DNA of 64,000 bases. Source: Anaerolineae bacterium (GTDB lineage Bacteria; Chloroflexota; Anaerolineae; JAADDB01). The position numbers were made by a program, and so were the translations under genes. This document shows, in pieces, positions 34,219 through 43,762 of the stretch (the first letter of the stretch is position 1; each line of letters opens with the position of its first letter). Below the pieces are notes generated by a model. That model worked only from the letters and a program-made list of their open reading frames with translations, searched no databases and was not told where the DNA came from. The stretch covers positions 21,451-85,450 of the forward strand of contig WFWT01000138.1 of assembly GCA_015490995.1 (NCBI GenBank), in the 5' to 3' direction.

Positions 34219-34931
34219 TACCGGCCCAGGAAACGGTAGGAACCCATGCCTTCCTTGAGCGCGGCGTATCTTGGGTGGCCCGTCACTGGTTAGCCTTGGC
34301 CAACACGGCTTGGGGCATCCTGGTGACGGTCCCCTGGTTAGCTCCGGTGGCCATGAAAGCCGGCTGGGTCCAACTGGCAAATGCCATCTATTTCGTGTAC
34401 GGTTTTCTGTGTCATCAGTTTGCCAACCGCTCTTTCTTCCTGTTCGGGCCTAAATGGATGTACGCCTACACCGAATTGCTCCCTTATGCTAGCGACGCAA
34501 ACACATGGTGGGGGTTGCGCGCGTTTCGCGGCACACCAGAGCTGGGGTACAAAATTGCCTGGTCGGACCGGATGGTCTGGCTTTACGGGATGATCTTCGT
34601 GGGTGGATTAGTATATGCCCTTCTGCGGCGGTGGATCCGCCCCCTCTCTCCCTGGCTTTTTATCGCCCTGCTGGTCCCTTTGGCCATAGACGGAGGCACA
34701 CACGTGATCAGCGATCTCTTCGGTGTAGGCCGAGGTTTTCGCTACACGAATGACTGGTTGGCTGCCCTCACCAACAACGCGTTGCCCTCCTCCTTTTACG
34801 TGGGCAACGCGCCCGGCTCATTTAACTTCCTGATGCGCCTGTTCACCGGTGTGCTTTCCGGTGCAGTTATAGTGTGGTTTACCTATCCCCGACTGGACGC
34901 TGCATTCCAGCGGTTCCTACCGGTGAAGTAA
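34215..34931 (+). CDS. DUF2085 family membrane protein
   Basis: A 238-residue multi-pass protein. It carries the DUF2085 hallmark F-L-C-H-Q-F-A-N-R-S-F-F-L-F-G and about five hydrophobic helices, with a conserved Asp in the P-L-A-I-D-G-G-T-H loop. The family is of unknown function; it is often encoded near thiol or metal proteins. The usual C-A-R-C-T-G motif is replaced here by K-W-M-Y-A-Y, so the paired cysteines found in many members are missing. Start overlaps tlpA-like stop. Confidence 0.75.
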   Translation: MIPAQETVGTHAFLERGVSWVARHWLALANTAWGILVTVPWLAPVAMKAGWVQLANAIYFVYGFLCHQFANRSFFLFGPKWMYAYTELLPYASDANTWWGLRAFRGTPELGYKIAWSDRMVWLYGMIFVGGLVYALLRRWIRPLSPWLFIALLVPLAIDGGTHVISDLFGVGRGFRYTNDWLAALTNNALPSSFYVGNAPGSFNFLMRLFTGVLSGAVIVWFTYPRLDAAFQRFLPVK

Positions 34932-34971
34932 CCCGGCAACGCATGCACTCACAAGCCTACCAGGAGGACCT

Positions 34972-35370
34972 ATGTGGTGTCACCTGTTATTGACAGCACC
35001 GATATGGGGATTGGCCATTTTTCTCGTGTTACCCTGGCCGATAGCCCTGCCAATCTACCTGATCGTCGCCATCGGTTCCCTCGTGTTGTACCGATACATT
35101 TGGCGGGCAATGCAGCAACCACCTCACACCGGGCCGGAAGCACTTATCGGCCGGGAATGCGTGGCCCTGGAAGCAATTCGTGGGCGCGGTTTGGTTCGGT
35201 GCGGGTCCGAGATGTGGACCGCGCGGGCGCGGCAACCCTTAGCCCCAGGAGAACGAGCGCGTATTGTGGCAGTACATGGTGCGGTGCTGGAAGTTGAACC
35301 TGCCCGTGATCACAGCCCTACCGAGACAGAGGATTGCAAGATAGGTGCCGCGCCCACATGTCATTCATAA
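34972..35370 (+). CDS. NfeD-like membrane protein
   Basis: A 132-residue protein with two N-terminal hydrophobic helices (about 3-20 and 24-45) and a small beta-barrel at about 55-112: L-I-G-R-E-C-V-A-L-E, G-x-V-R-C-G-S-E-M-W-T-A-R and R-A-R-I-V-A-V-H-G-A-V-L-E-V. This is the OB-fold of NfeD proteins, which work with stomatin-like proteins in membrane quality control. No stomatin gene is next to it. AGGAGG precedes the ATG. Confidence 0.7.
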   Translation: MWCHLLLTAPIWGLAIFLVLPWPIALPIYLIVAIGSLVLYRYIWRAMQQPPHTGPEALIGRECVALEAIRGRGLVRCGSEMWTARARQPLAPGERARIVAVHGAVLEVEPARDHSPTETEDCKIGAAPTCHS

Positions 35371-35506
35371 ACCGGTGTAACGTGACTGCGTAGATGGCAT
35401 CAAAGTTAACGGCCCCTCCACGAGGAGAGACACCAACGTGTATCCCAACGCACGCTGGGATGCCAGGAAATTCTCAAACTTGTCTGATGAAAGGAGGTAC
35501 AGACGT

Positions 35507-35950
35507 ATGCTTGGTCGACGGAAATGGTGGTTGTTTGGTGTGCTGGCACTTGCTGTTCTCATCGCTGCCTGTGCCCCCCAAGGTGAAGCACCTCGGTCTG
35601 AAACCACGGGCGAATTTGTGAAGAACGCGGACGGGTACGTTGACATCACCGTGGATCAACTCCAGCAAATGCTCCAAAACAAGGACTTCCTTCTGGTCAA
35701 CGTCCACATCCCATACGAGGGTGAAATCCCGGGCACCGATCTCTTCATCCCCTTCAACGAAATCGATGCCAACCTGGATAAACTTCCTGACAAAAACGCG
35801 AAGATTGTGGTATACTGCCGTAGCGGGGCCATGAGCACAGTGGCTGCAAAGCGTTTGGCCGAGCTAGGATACACCAATGTGTATGAGCTGGACGGTGGCT
35901 TTAAGGCCTGGCGGGCCGCGGGTTATCCTTTCGAGGTGAAGAATCAATAA
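35507..35950 (+). CDS. Rhodanese-domain lipoprotein
   Basis: A 147-residue exported sulfurtransferase-fold protein. AAGGAGG sits before ATG 35507. Residues 1-21 are a lipoprotein signal with lipobox I-A-A-C (C22). The rhodanese domain has the strand V-N-V-H-I-P-Y-E-G (Asp of classic D-V-R replaced by Asn), the active-site loop V-V-Y-C104-R-S-G and the end motif L-D-G-G-F-K-A-W. It probably handles sulfane sulfur or thiols at the cell surface alongside the TlpA-like lipoprotein. A strong hairpin follows. Confidence 0.85.
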   Translation: MLGRRKWWLFGVLALAVLIAACAPQGEAPRSETTGEFVKNADGYVDITVDQLQQMLQNKDFLLVNVHIPYEGEIPGTDLFIPFNEIDANLDKLPDKNAKIVVYCRSGAMSTVAAKRLAELGYTNVYELDGGFKAWRAAGYPFEVKNQ

Positions 35951-36011
35951 AGGGGACGCTACTAAATTTGTGGTACCTGAACACGAGGAAATGCTGTTAA
36001 CCCGGAACCAC

Positions 36012-36049
36012 TTCGGCATGGGGGCCACATAAAAGGCCCCCATGCCGAA
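36012..36049 (+). terminator. Strong hairpin after the rhodanese gene
   Basis: A perfect 15-base stem (TTCGGCATGGGGGCC at 36012-36026, complement at 36035-36049) with an 8-base loop, 60 bases after the stop. The trailing T run is poor. Confidence 0.7.
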
Positions 36050-36185
36050 AGTTCCCCTTAACTAACGGGTGAGCTGCGTCACGTTACGACGTAATCGTTG
36101 ATGTGACCTTTCATGCTACCCATTTACTGTGAAGCCATCCACTGTGAGACAGTTTTTGCATCAGTTATCCCAATGGAGTGTTCTC

Positions 36186-38447
36186 ATGAGCAAGCAGCAT
36201 CACCCACATCACCACGACATGTCCCCTGAGTCCTCACACGGGGCTCACGAGGAAGATGTGCAGCACACGGCCTCCGGTGCCGTGGGATCTCATGCATCCG
36301 AGAAGGATGAACACACCCCTCATGGTGAACATCCCCACCACCACGAACCGCATGGGCCTTCAACCGAAGGACCACCCTCCTCGGCCCATGCTCACGCGCA
36401 TGCCTCTCATGACGCGCACCCGTCTGGAGCGCATGAAGATCACGCGGGCCACGGTGACCACGGCGGCCATGCCGGCCACGATCACCGTGCTCATCACCAA
36501 GCGATGGTCGCAGACTTCCGCCGACGCTTCTGGGTGTCCCTTGTGTTAACCATCCCCATCATTCTAACCGCACCGTTGGTCCAACGTGTATTTGGCTTCA
36601 GCCTCTCCTTGCCCGGCGATCCGTGGACACGGTGGGTGCTTTCTTCCATCGTGTTCTTCTTTGGTGGCTGGCCCTTTTTGAAAGGGTTTATCGGAGAGCT
36701 CCGTCAACGCCAACCCGGCATGATGACCCTCATCGCCCTGGCCATTACTGTGGCCTATGTCTATTCTACTGCGGTAGTCTTCGGCTTACCGGGCAAGGTC
36801 TTTTTCTGGGAGTTGGCCAGCCTAATTGTGGTCATGCTTCTCGGTCACTGGATTGAAATGCGCTCCGTGCTAGGAGCTTCACGTGCGCTTGAAGAATTGG
36901 TCAAGCTTCTGCCGGCGGAAGCTCACCTTATTCTGCCTGATGGCACCGAAAAGGATGTCCCTGTTAGTGAGTTAAAACCGGGAGATCGGGTGCGAGTACG
37001 TCCAGGTGAACAAATACCAGTGGACGGTGTGGTTATCGAAGGGGCCTCCAGCGTCAATGAGGCCATGCTTACCGGCGAGTCAAAGCCAGTTTCGAAGGAA
37101 CCTGGCGATCAGGTGATCGGTGGCGCGATTAACGGCGAAGGCACCTTAGTTATTGAAGTCCAACGGACAGGTGCCGATACGTACCTATCACAAGTTATCG
37201 AATTGGTCCGACAAGCTCAAGAAAGCCGTTCTCGTACGCAGGATTTGGCCAACCGGGCCGCATTCTGGTTAACCCTCATCGCCATTGGAGTAGGTACAGG
37301 CACGTTCGTCATCTGGCTCGTATTGGGACAGCCGCTTAGCTTCGCGCTGGAACGCATGGTCACCGTTATGGTTATCGCCTGTCCCCATGCGTTGGGCCTC
37401 GCCGTGCCCCTGGTAGTTGCGGTATCCACAGCGCTCTCCGCACAGAACGGTTTGCTGATTCGTGACCGCTCCGCGTTTGAGCGAGCAAAGGATGTGAACG
37501 TCATCCTCTTCGACAAGACAGGGACACTGACGGAGGGACGCTTTGGGGTGACAGACGTGATTCCGTTGGACTCCTTGAAACCGGAAGAGGTGCTCCAACT
37601 GGCCGCATCCCTGGAGTGGGCCTCCGAACACCCCATCGCGCGTGGGATTGTAGAGACCGCCCAAGAACGCAACATCCGGCCTCTACCGGTGGAAGAATTT
37701 CGGGCCATTCCTGGGAAAGGGGTAGCCGGTCGCCTTAACGGCACCACTTACTATGTTGTAAGCCCTGGCTACCTCACCGAAGCTGGCTTAGAGGTCACGG
37801 ATGACCGTGTGGCTCAAGCCGCAGCCCAAGGAAAGACCGTAGTCTACCTGCTGGAGGATCGAAAGGTCATCGGGGCCATCGCCCTCGCCGATGTCATCCG
37901 AGCGGAATCCAGGGAAGCCGTTGCCCGCCTGAAAGAAATGGGTATTCAGGTCATGATGTTGACCGGCGACAGTTACCAAGTTGCCTCGTGGGTAGCGGGT
38001 GAGCTGGGCCTAGACGAATTCTTCGCTGAGGTTCTTCCCCACGAGAAGGCGGAAAAGGTCAAGGAAGTGCAAGCTCGCGGCTTAACGGTAGCCATGGTCG
38101 GAGATGGCGTCAACGACGCGCCTGCACTGGTCCAAGCAGACGTGGGCATCGCTATCGGCGCCGGGACAGATGTAGCCATCGAAGCAGCGGATATTGTGCT
38201 GGTCCGCAACGACCCGCGCGATGTGGTGGCTATTATCCGGCTGGCTCAGGCAACGTACCGAAAAATGCAGGAAAACTTGCTTTGGGCTACAGGGTACAAC
38301 GCAGTGGCTATTCCGCTGGCCGCCGGCATCCTTTATCGGGCCGGCATTCTCCTCTCACCCGCCTTTGGCGCGTTATTAATGTCCCTTTCCACAGTGATTG
38401 TAGCCATCAACGCGCAACGTCTGTGGAATTTCCGGCGAGTCCAATAA
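36186..38447 (+). CDS. copB: P1B-type copper ATPase, CopB-like, with His-rich N-terminus
   Basis: A 753-residue heavy-metal ATPase. ATG 36186 is preceded by GGAG. Residues 1-110 are extremely His-rich (H-x-H and H-H-H runs mixed with Asp, Glu, Gly and Ser), a metal-binding tail in place of the usual C-x-x-C domain. The core has T-G-E-S (actuator), C399-P-H401 in the membrane path, D443-K-T-G-T-L-T (phosphorylation) and [11 protein letters not shown] together with a His-rich tail is the mark of the CopB/P1B-3 group, which exports Cu(I)/Cu(II) or Ag+. It is separated from the rhodanese gene by a hairpin and a 11-base palindrome (TTACG-A-CGTAA at 36084-36094). Confidence 0.88.
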   Translation: MSKQHHPHHHDMSPESSHGAHEEDVQHTASGAVGSHASEKDEHTPHGEHPHHHEPHGPSTEGPPSSAHAHAHASHDAHPSGAHEDHAGHGDHGGHAGHDHRAHHQAMVADFRRRFWVSLVLTIPIILTAPLVQRVFGFSLSLPGDPWTRWVLSSIVFFFGGWPFLKGFIGELRQRQPGMMTLIALAITVAYVYSTAVVFGLPGKVFFWELASLIVVMLLGHWIEMRSVLGASRALEELVKLLPAEAHLILPDGTEKDVPVSELKPGDRVRVRPGEQIPVDGVVIEGASSVNEAMLTGESKPVSKEPGDQVIGGAINGEGTLVIEVQRTGADTYLSQVIELVRQAQESRSRTQDLANRAAFWLTLIAIGVGTGTFVIWLVLGQPLSFALERMVTVMVIACPHALGLAVPLVVAVSTALSAQNGLLIRDRSAFERAKDVNVILFDKTGTLTEGRFGVTDVIPLDSLKPEEVLQLAASLEWASEHPIARGIVETAQERNIRPLPVEEFRAIPGKGVAGRLNGTTYYVVSPGYLTEAGLEVTDDRVAQAAAQGKTVVYLLEDRKVIGAIALADVIRAESREAVARLKEMGIQVMMLTGDSYQVASWVAGELGLDEFFAEVLPHEKAEKVKEVQARGLTVAMVGDGVNDAPALVQADVGIAIGAGTDVAIEAADIVLVRNDPRDVVAIIRLAQATYRKMQENLLWATGYNAVAIPLAAGILYRAGILLSPAFGALLMSLSTVIVAINAQRLWNFRRVQ

Positions 38448-38460
38448 GCCCACGAACACG

Positions 38461-38487
38461 GCGGGGGGAACTCACTGTTCCCCCCGC
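38461..38487. terminator. Terminator between copB and the convergent phosphoesterase
   Basis: Perfect 11-base stem (GCGGGGGGAAC and its complement) with a 5-base loop. It lies between convergent stops and can act in both directions. Confidence 0.7.
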
Positions 38488-39347
38488 TATCCTGGGACCT
38501 CAACGTCCAGGTCGATGACGGTAATTTCCGGTCGGCAATTCAATCGGATTGGGGGCGCTATTACCCCTAGCCCTCGGTTGGTATACACCCATGCCCCCCG
38601 CACGTTGTACAGCCCCATATCGTACTTGCGCCCCAAATAAGGCAACATGAGCGGTCCCAGGAAGGGCAAGCGCACCTGCCCCCCATGGCTATGTCCAGAC
38701 AATTGCACCGTGCGCGGTGTCAGGGGCAACCAGTCAGCCGCATCGGGCTCGTGCATGAGGACCAGACGAAACGTGTCGGTAGGAACACCTTGAAATGCTC
38801 GGTCTACATCATCCGCCCCCACCCACGCATCATCCACACCGACCACCCACAGCGTATATCCCCGATACGTCAAAGACACAGCAGCGTTGCGCAACACGCG
38901 AATGGGCGTATGTTGTTCTATGAGGTGCTGCACCCGGTCTGGATCAGTCCAGTGGTCGTGGTTACCCAGCACTCCCCATACCCCTAAGGGAGCTTGTAAC
39001 CCCTTAAAGGGTTGCAAGGCCTCCGGGGTCAAGGGCGCGTCCCGCGTAATCATGTCACCCGTAAACACAATGAGGTCTGGACGGGTACGTTGTAAAGCCT
39101 GCATCGCCCGTTCCAAAAACCACCCGTGACTGAAAGGGCCAATGTGCACGTCGCTGAACTGTACGATGCGCAGGCCACGCAATGCCGGAGGCAGACCACT
39201 CATCCGCAACCTTAACCGGGTAATGTCCAACCATACCGGTTCCAGGACCAGGGGATATGACGAAACGAGTAAAGCCACCGCGGGCGCAGCCAATGCCCGT
39301 GCTAACGCCACCCGCAGAAATTGTCGACGGGTCAGTTTATCGGTCAC
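38487..39347 (-). CDS. Tat-exported metallophosphoesterase, YaeI-like
   Basis: A 286-residue enzyme. The GTG start has GAGGAG upstream. The N-terminus T-R-R-Q-F-L-R-V-A-L (R7-R8) followed by an Ala-rich hydrophobic segment is a twin-arginine signal, so it is folded before export. Metal motifs are D-V-H, G-D-M-I-T, G-N-H-D and G-H-S-H-G-G. YaeI-type enzymes cleave phosphodiesters such as those in lipid A precursors or membrane lipids. Alone on the minus strand here. Confidence 0.85.
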   Translation of the reverse strand: MTDKLTRRQFLRVALARALAAPAVALLVSSYPLVLEPVWLDITRLRLRMSGLPPALRGLRIVQFSDVHIGPFSHGWFLERAMQALQRTRPDLIVFTGDMITRDAPLTPEALQPFKGLQAPLGVWGVLGNHDHWTDPDRVQHLIEQHTPIRVLRNAAVSLTYRGYTLWVVGVDDAWVGADDVDRAFQGVPTDTFRLVLMHEPDAADWLPLTPRTVQLSGHSHGGQVRLPFLGPLMLPYLGRKYDMGLYNVRGAWVYTNRGLGVIAPPIRLNCRPEITVIDLDVEVPG

Positions 39348-39531
39348 CTATCTCTCCTCTTTGTTGCGGATCGTTACGTGAATATTGTAACGCAGCGACC
39401 TTGCGGAGGGAGAAGCCTGACCATGCTCCGGAGTGTAGCCCTGATGACCGGCAAGATTCTCCGGACCAAATATCCTAGGTTACAATATATTGCTCCCCAC
39501 GGCGACAGGATGCCAGCACAGGAACGTTATC

Positions 39532-40311
39532 ATGAACACATCCCCGGTAAAACCGATCCGCTACTGGGATGTTCGACACGAAGCTCCGCGCGAAGTACCA
39601 GGCCACATTGTGGCCGAAACCATCCTGTGTGTACACGTGAACGGTCAAGAATGGGTGACCCTAGTATGCTCTCCCCACGCAGTAGAGGACCTCATTGTGG
39701 GATTTCTCTTCTTGGAGGGTGTGATTCACACCTTTGAGGACCTTCTAGGGGTAGTGCCCACCCACAACGAACACTGTGTGGATGTGTGGTTACGCAAATC
39801 GGCTCAACCATTACCCCGCAAAGCGGTGATTACCTCCGGGTGTGGGGGTGGAATAACGTTTGAAGAGGCAACCGGCACCATCCCTCCGGTCACCCGAGAG
39901 ATCCGGCTACCCCCGACAACGATTTACGAACTCATGCGACAGCTCCATCAGGCAGCACACGCGTATCGTCAAGCACGAGGCATCCACGCTGCCGGTCTTA
40001 GTGACGGTCGACAACTGCTCTTCAGCGCCGAGGACGTGGGACGCCACAACACAATTGACCGGGTATGTGGCCAGGCGTTTCGCGCAGGCATGCTACCCGC
40101 GAGCAGGGTTTTGCTCACCACAGGACGGATCAGTTTCGAAATGGTGCGTAAAGCAGCCAAGATGAACATCCCCATCGTGGTCAGTCGCACCTCACCCACC
40201 GAACTGGCCGTGCGTCTAGCCCAAGTGTGGAAGATCACAATTGTTGGATACGCACGTGGTCATCGTTTGCGGATATACACACACCCTGAACGCATCATCC
40301 AGGAAGACTAA
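39532..40311 (+). CDS. fdhD: FdhD-family sulfurtransferase
   Basis: A 259-residue FdhD. ATG 39532 has AGGAA upstream. The catalytic loop reads T-S-G-C104-G-G-G: only the first Cys of the usual C-x-x-C remains, a pattern I believe occurs in some family members. The D-V-G-R-H-N motif and the R-I-S-F-E-M-V-R-K end match. FdhD passes sulfur from IscS to the molybdenum cofactor of formate dehydrogenase. No formate dehydrogenase or molybdopterin gene is nearby, so the client enzyme is elsewhere. Confidence 0.9.
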   Translation: MNTSPVKPIRYWDVRHEAPREVPGHIVAETILCVHVNGQEWVTLVCSPHAVEDLIVGFLFLEGVIHTFEDLLGVVPTHNEHCVDVWLRKSAQPLPRKAVITSGCGGGITFEEATGTIPPVTREIRLPPTTIYELMRQLHQAAHAYRQARGIHAAGLSDGRQLLFSAEDVGRHNTIDRVCGQAFRAGMLPASRVLLTTGRISFEMVRKAAKMNIPIVVSRTSPTELAVRLAQVWKITIVGYARGHRLRIYTHPERIIQED

Positions 40312-40330
40312 GCCACCATCGGTAAATGCT

Positions 40331-40363
40331 CCCCAGGGAGGCAGGATCCCTGCCTCCCTGGGG
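40331..40363. terminator. Bidirectional terminator between fdhD and pepA
   Basis: A 15-base perfect stem (CCCCAGGGAGGCAGG and its complement) with a 3-base loop, followed by TTATTTC on the plus strand. It sits between two convergent stops. Confidence 0.8.
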
Positions 40364-40379
40364 TTATTTCTTGGGTCTT

Positions 40380-41885
40380 TTACTCGGCCCATTGACGCAG
40401 TAACTCGACAAACAAACGCACCCCATAGCCCGTCGGGCCTTTAGGGTGGTAATCGCGGGGGCTATCGGTCCACACCATAGAAGCCACATCCAAATGCGCC
40501 CAGGCATAACCTTCAGTGAAGTGCTCTAGGAACTTGGCCGTGGTAGGCAGGCCACTGTAACGCCCACCGGTGTTTTTGACCTCGGCTACGTCGCTCTTCA
40601 GAGCCTCCTTGTACTCATCCCACAAGGGTAAACGCCACACCCGTTCTCCTGTACGTCGTCCAGCCTCTTCTAAACGAGCGGCCAGTCCGTCATCGTTACT
40701 GAAGAGAGCCGCCGCGTGGGGACCCAGGGCGATCATCTGAGCACCGGTCAAGGTGGCGATGTCCACGACCGCGTCAGGCCGGAACCGCGCGGCATAGCCT
40801 AGGGCATCGGCAAGGATCAGGCGTCCTTCGGCATCGGTGTTGATAATTTCCACCGTCTTACCGGTGAGGCCCCGTAACACATCCGACGGTCGATACGCCT
40901 TCCCACCAGGCATGTTCTCGACAAAGGGTGCTAATCCCACCACCCGGAGAGGCACATTGAGCAACGCTGCAGCCCGTAAAGCACCCAGTACCGCCGCTGC
41001 CCCGGCCATATCGTGCTTCATCTTCCACATATCTTCGCCGCGCTTCAAGTTAATTCCACCTGTGTCGAAGGTGATACCCTTACCGACCAACACAACGGTC
41101 GGTACATCATCACCTCCTCCGTTGTGCTCCAAGACAACGAAATGGGGACGGTGGACAGACCCTTGAGCAACACCCAATAGAATCCCCATACCCAGGGACT
41201 CCAGCTCTGGATCGGTCAGGACCTCGCACCGGAGCCCGACCTCTTCTGCCATGGCCTGTGCTCGCCGTGCGAGCTCCGCCGGGGTTGCAATGTTGGGCGG
41301 TTCCATGACCAAATTCCGAGCGAAATTGACGCTTTCCGCGATGAGTTGCCCGGCTCTCGCACCTTCCTGCAAAAGGGGAACTTTCTCCTCACTAAACTCC
41401 ACCAACGTTAAGCGTCGGAGACCGGCTTCCTGCGCGGTATCCTGTGCAGGCTGGTACTTGGGAAACCGGTACAGTGCCAACAGGGTACCTTCTACCACCG
41501 CCTGCGCCGCCTCCGCCGGACGCAAGCCTCCCACACCCGCGCCGTGCACAATGGTCGCGATATCCTTAGCCCCAACCTCACGTGCCCGTTTTGCTGCCGC
41601 CGCCGCTGCCTTGCGGACAGCCTCTAGATCGAACTTGTCCTGTTCTCCCAGCCCTACCACGATCACGCGGCGGGCCGGAATAGCACCGCGCGGATAAAGC
41701 ACCACGGTCTTGCCTAACTTGCCATCAAAATCTCCTTGCTGAACGAGCTCTTGAATGGCTCCGCCAAGGGCTTTATCCAACGCGCCGGTCGCCCCTCCAG
41801 GACGCGTCACACCTGAGAAGAGATTAACCACGAGAGCATCAGCAGTTATGTCCACCACATTGCCTTGTTGAACTACCACCTCCAT
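40380..41885 (-). CDS. pepA: Leucyl aminopeptidase (M17)
   Basis: A 501-residue M17 enzyme. ATG 41885 is used because GGAGG lies eight bases upstream; the longer frame starts in the gap after serA. The N-terminal macro-like domain (residues 1-165) is followed by the catalytic domain with G-K-G-I-T-F-D-T-G-G-I-N-L-K and the N-T-D-A-E-G-R-L signature, which supplies zinc ligands and the catalytic Arg. It forms cytoplasmic hexamers and trims N-terminal residues from peptides. It lies 116 bases after the serine-pathway fusion gene on the same strand. Confidence 0.93.
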   Translation of the reverse strand: MEVVVQQGNVVDITADALVVNLFSGVTRPGGATGALDKALGGAIQELVQQGDFDGKLGKTVVLYPRGAIPARRVIVVGLGEQDKFDLEAVRKAAAAAAKRAREVGAKDIATIVHGAGVGGLRPAEAAQAVVEGTLLALYRFPKYQPAQDTAQEAGLRRLTLVEFSEEKVPLLQEGARAGQLIAESVNFARNLVMEPPNIATPAELARRAQAMAEEVGLRCEVLTDPELESLGMGILLGVAQGSVHRPHFVVLEHNGGGDDVPTVVLVGKGITFDTGGINLKRGEDMWKMKHDMAGAAAVLGALRAAALLNVPLRVVGLAPFVENMPGGKAYRPSDVLRGLTGKTVEIINTDAEGRLILADALGYAARFRPDAVVDIATLTGAQMIALGPHAAALFSNDDGLAARLEEAGRRTGERVWRLPLWDEYKEALKSDVAEVKNTGGRYSGLPTTAKFLEHFTEGYAWAHLDVASMVWTDSPRDYHPKGPTGYGVRLFVELLRQWAE

Positions 41886-42001
41886 CGCTACGCCTCCTTC
41901 CACAAACAAACGTTTGACATACTTCATCCCAGCCCGCACAAGGCTACCAAATCCAGGAAATCCCCCGATGACCGATGCCCATCCCCTCTGATCCAATGGG
42001 T

Positions 42002-43762
42002 TTATTCATCGAGGAGGATGACCGGCTCTTGATAATACCGGACTCGACGTCTGGCCATGCGTTCCTGGAGGAAGGCCTGCAAGCGCCGGTTCTTCTCCAC
42101 CAGCGGGGCATCACTGCACAACAAATCGAGAGGACAGTTCAAACGCAACACCCGTCCCGGTACCACAAAACGGGTAATCCCTGCAGGTAAACGTTGTCCC
42201 GTCATGACAAAATCCATGACCTCCTGAGGAGTGTAAGCGGGGAACAGGACCAGCATAGCCGCGTCGGGGTACTCCTTGCGCAAGGTGGGCCAATCGGTCG
42301 CCAGCGTGCGTTCCACCTGGGCTTGTGCCATATACGTGTCCACCAGCCGATTCAGGGCGTGCACCTGACCCTGGAGGCTCATATCCTCACTCCGCACGGC
42401 ATACACCTTTTCTTCACCGAAAATCAATCCCGCGATCACGGTACGGTTTGCCAGCCCCTCCCGCGCTTGAGCGAGGTCGACAGCACGTACCTCCACATCC
42501 GCCAGGCGTTGTAATTGGCCAATGAGCACATGAGCGGCGGTTTCCAGCACAGCATGATTCCAGGTGTAAAGCTCAACCTCGTCCAATGACACCACCTGAA
42601 CCACCGTATGGGGACATTCCAGCCAACGTAGAGCCTCCGTACGCGTGGCACCGTCCAGAACGATGTATTTGCCTTGCCAAGGAGTAACCAGCGGAGGGTT
42701 GGCCAATAGGCCGTCTTCACGGATACGGGCTGCTAAATCGTGCACCCGACGGTTATCCACATGTTCATGAGGCAGCACGTCCTGTAAGTCCACGATCACC
42801 AGGGGCAAGGGTGCCTTCTGGGCCTCATGCGTCATCAAGACTTCGACCACCTGCTCCGCTATCTGTACCGCAGCCAAACGCTGGGCATCCTCCGTTTGGG
42901 CCGCGATATGAGGTGTACAAATGACATTTGGATGATGGATAAGGGGTGTTTCAGGATCAGGGGGCTCCTGGCTGTACACGTCCAGTGCAGCACCGGCTAA
43001 ATGACCACTTTCCAGGGCCTCCAACAGCGCCTCTTCATCGACTATTTGCCCTCGCGAAGTGTTGATGAGAAAAGCACCCCGCTTCATGCGGAACAGTTGT
43101 TCGCGGCCGATCATGTGGACGTTCTCCGGCCGTAAGGGCACGTGAAGGGTGACGAAGTCGCTTTCAGCTAGGAGCTCGTTGAGGTCCACCGCCTGCACAT
43201 CAGGGTCGAGGGCTAGCTCCGGTGTCATTCGACGCTGGTTTACCAGAATGCGCATACCCAGTGCTTTGGCCCGCTTAGCTACTTCCCGGCCAATGCGTCC
43301 GTAGCCTACGATGCCCAGCGTTTTACCTGCCAAACCTAAGCCGACAAACCGTTTTTTCTCCCATCGCCCGGCCTTCATGCTGTTGACGGCATCCACCAAT
43401 CTCCGGGCCAAGGCGATGATAAAGCCAATGGTTAACTCGGCCACGGCAAGGGTGTTAGCACCAGGAGTGTTGCGCACTTCAATGCCCAGCTCGCGAGCGG
43501 CGGCGACGTCAATGTTATCTAAACCGGAACCCGCGCGGCCGATGACCTTTAACCGTTTGCCCCTTTCAATAACCTGACGGGGCACTTTGGTTGCACTGCG
43601 CACGATAATGGCATCGTAATCGGCAATGATAGCTCCCAGTTTGTCCGGCGACAGCTTTTCACGGGCCACATCCACGTGGGCATACTGCCGCAGGTAAACA
43701 ATCCCCTCTTCGGCGATAGGGTCACACACGAGGACCCGATAGCTACTCGCCACCTCGCTCAT
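42002..43762 (-). CDS. 3-phosphoglycerate dehydrogenase fused to a ParB/Srx-fold (SerK/SbnI-like) domain
   Basis: A 586-residue fusion. ATG 43762 has GGGAGG upstream. Residues 1-315 are a complete D-3-phosphoglycerate dehydrogenase (SerA): G153-Y-G-R-I-G158 NAD site, R237 in N-T-S-R-G, E266 in S-Q-E-P-P and H285 in T-P-H-I-A. Residues about 322-470 are a ParB/sulfiredoxin-fold domain: V-L-P-H-E333 and V-V-L-D370-G-A-T-R374-T-E-A-L. These match the active-site Glu and D-G-x-x-R of the free-serine kinases SerK and SbnI. A further 110 residues follow. The ACT regulatory domain of common SerA proteins is absent. This could couple both ends of the phosphoserine route, or use the domain for allosteric sensing. 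Confidence 0.8.
   Translation of the reverse strand: MSEVASSYRVLVCDPIAEEGIVYLRQYAHVDVAREKLSPDKLGAIIADYDAIIVRSATKVPRQVIERGKRLKVIGRAGSGLDNIDVAAARELGIEVRNTPGANTLAVAELTIGFIIALARRLVDAVNSMKAGRWEKKRFVGLGLAGKTLGIVGYGRIGREVAKRAKALGMRILVNQRRMTPELALDPDVQAVDLNELLAESDFVTLHVPLRPENVHMIGREQLFRMKRGAFLINTSRGQIVDEEALLEALESGHLAGAALDVYSQEPPDPETPLIHHPNVICTPHIAAQTEDAQRLAAVQIAEQVVEVLMTHEAQKAPLPLVIVDLQDVLPHEHVDNRRVHDLAARIREDGLLANPPLVTPWQGKYIVLDGATRTEALRWLECPHTVVQVVSLDEVELYTWNHAVLETAAHVLIGQLQRLADVEVRAVDLAQAREGLANRTVIAGLIFGEEKVYAVRSEDMSLQGQVHALNRLVDTYMAQAQVERTLATDWPTLRKEYPDAAMLVLFPAYTPQEVMDFVMTGQRLPAGITRFVVPGRVLRLNCPLDLLCSDAPLVEKNRRLQAFLQERMARRRVRYYQEPVILLDE

Noticed and set aside
35396..35463. GGCATC/GATGCC pairing before the rhodanese gene as a possible riboswitch
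   Set aside because: Only a short long-range stem; no known riboswitch core motif could be matched.
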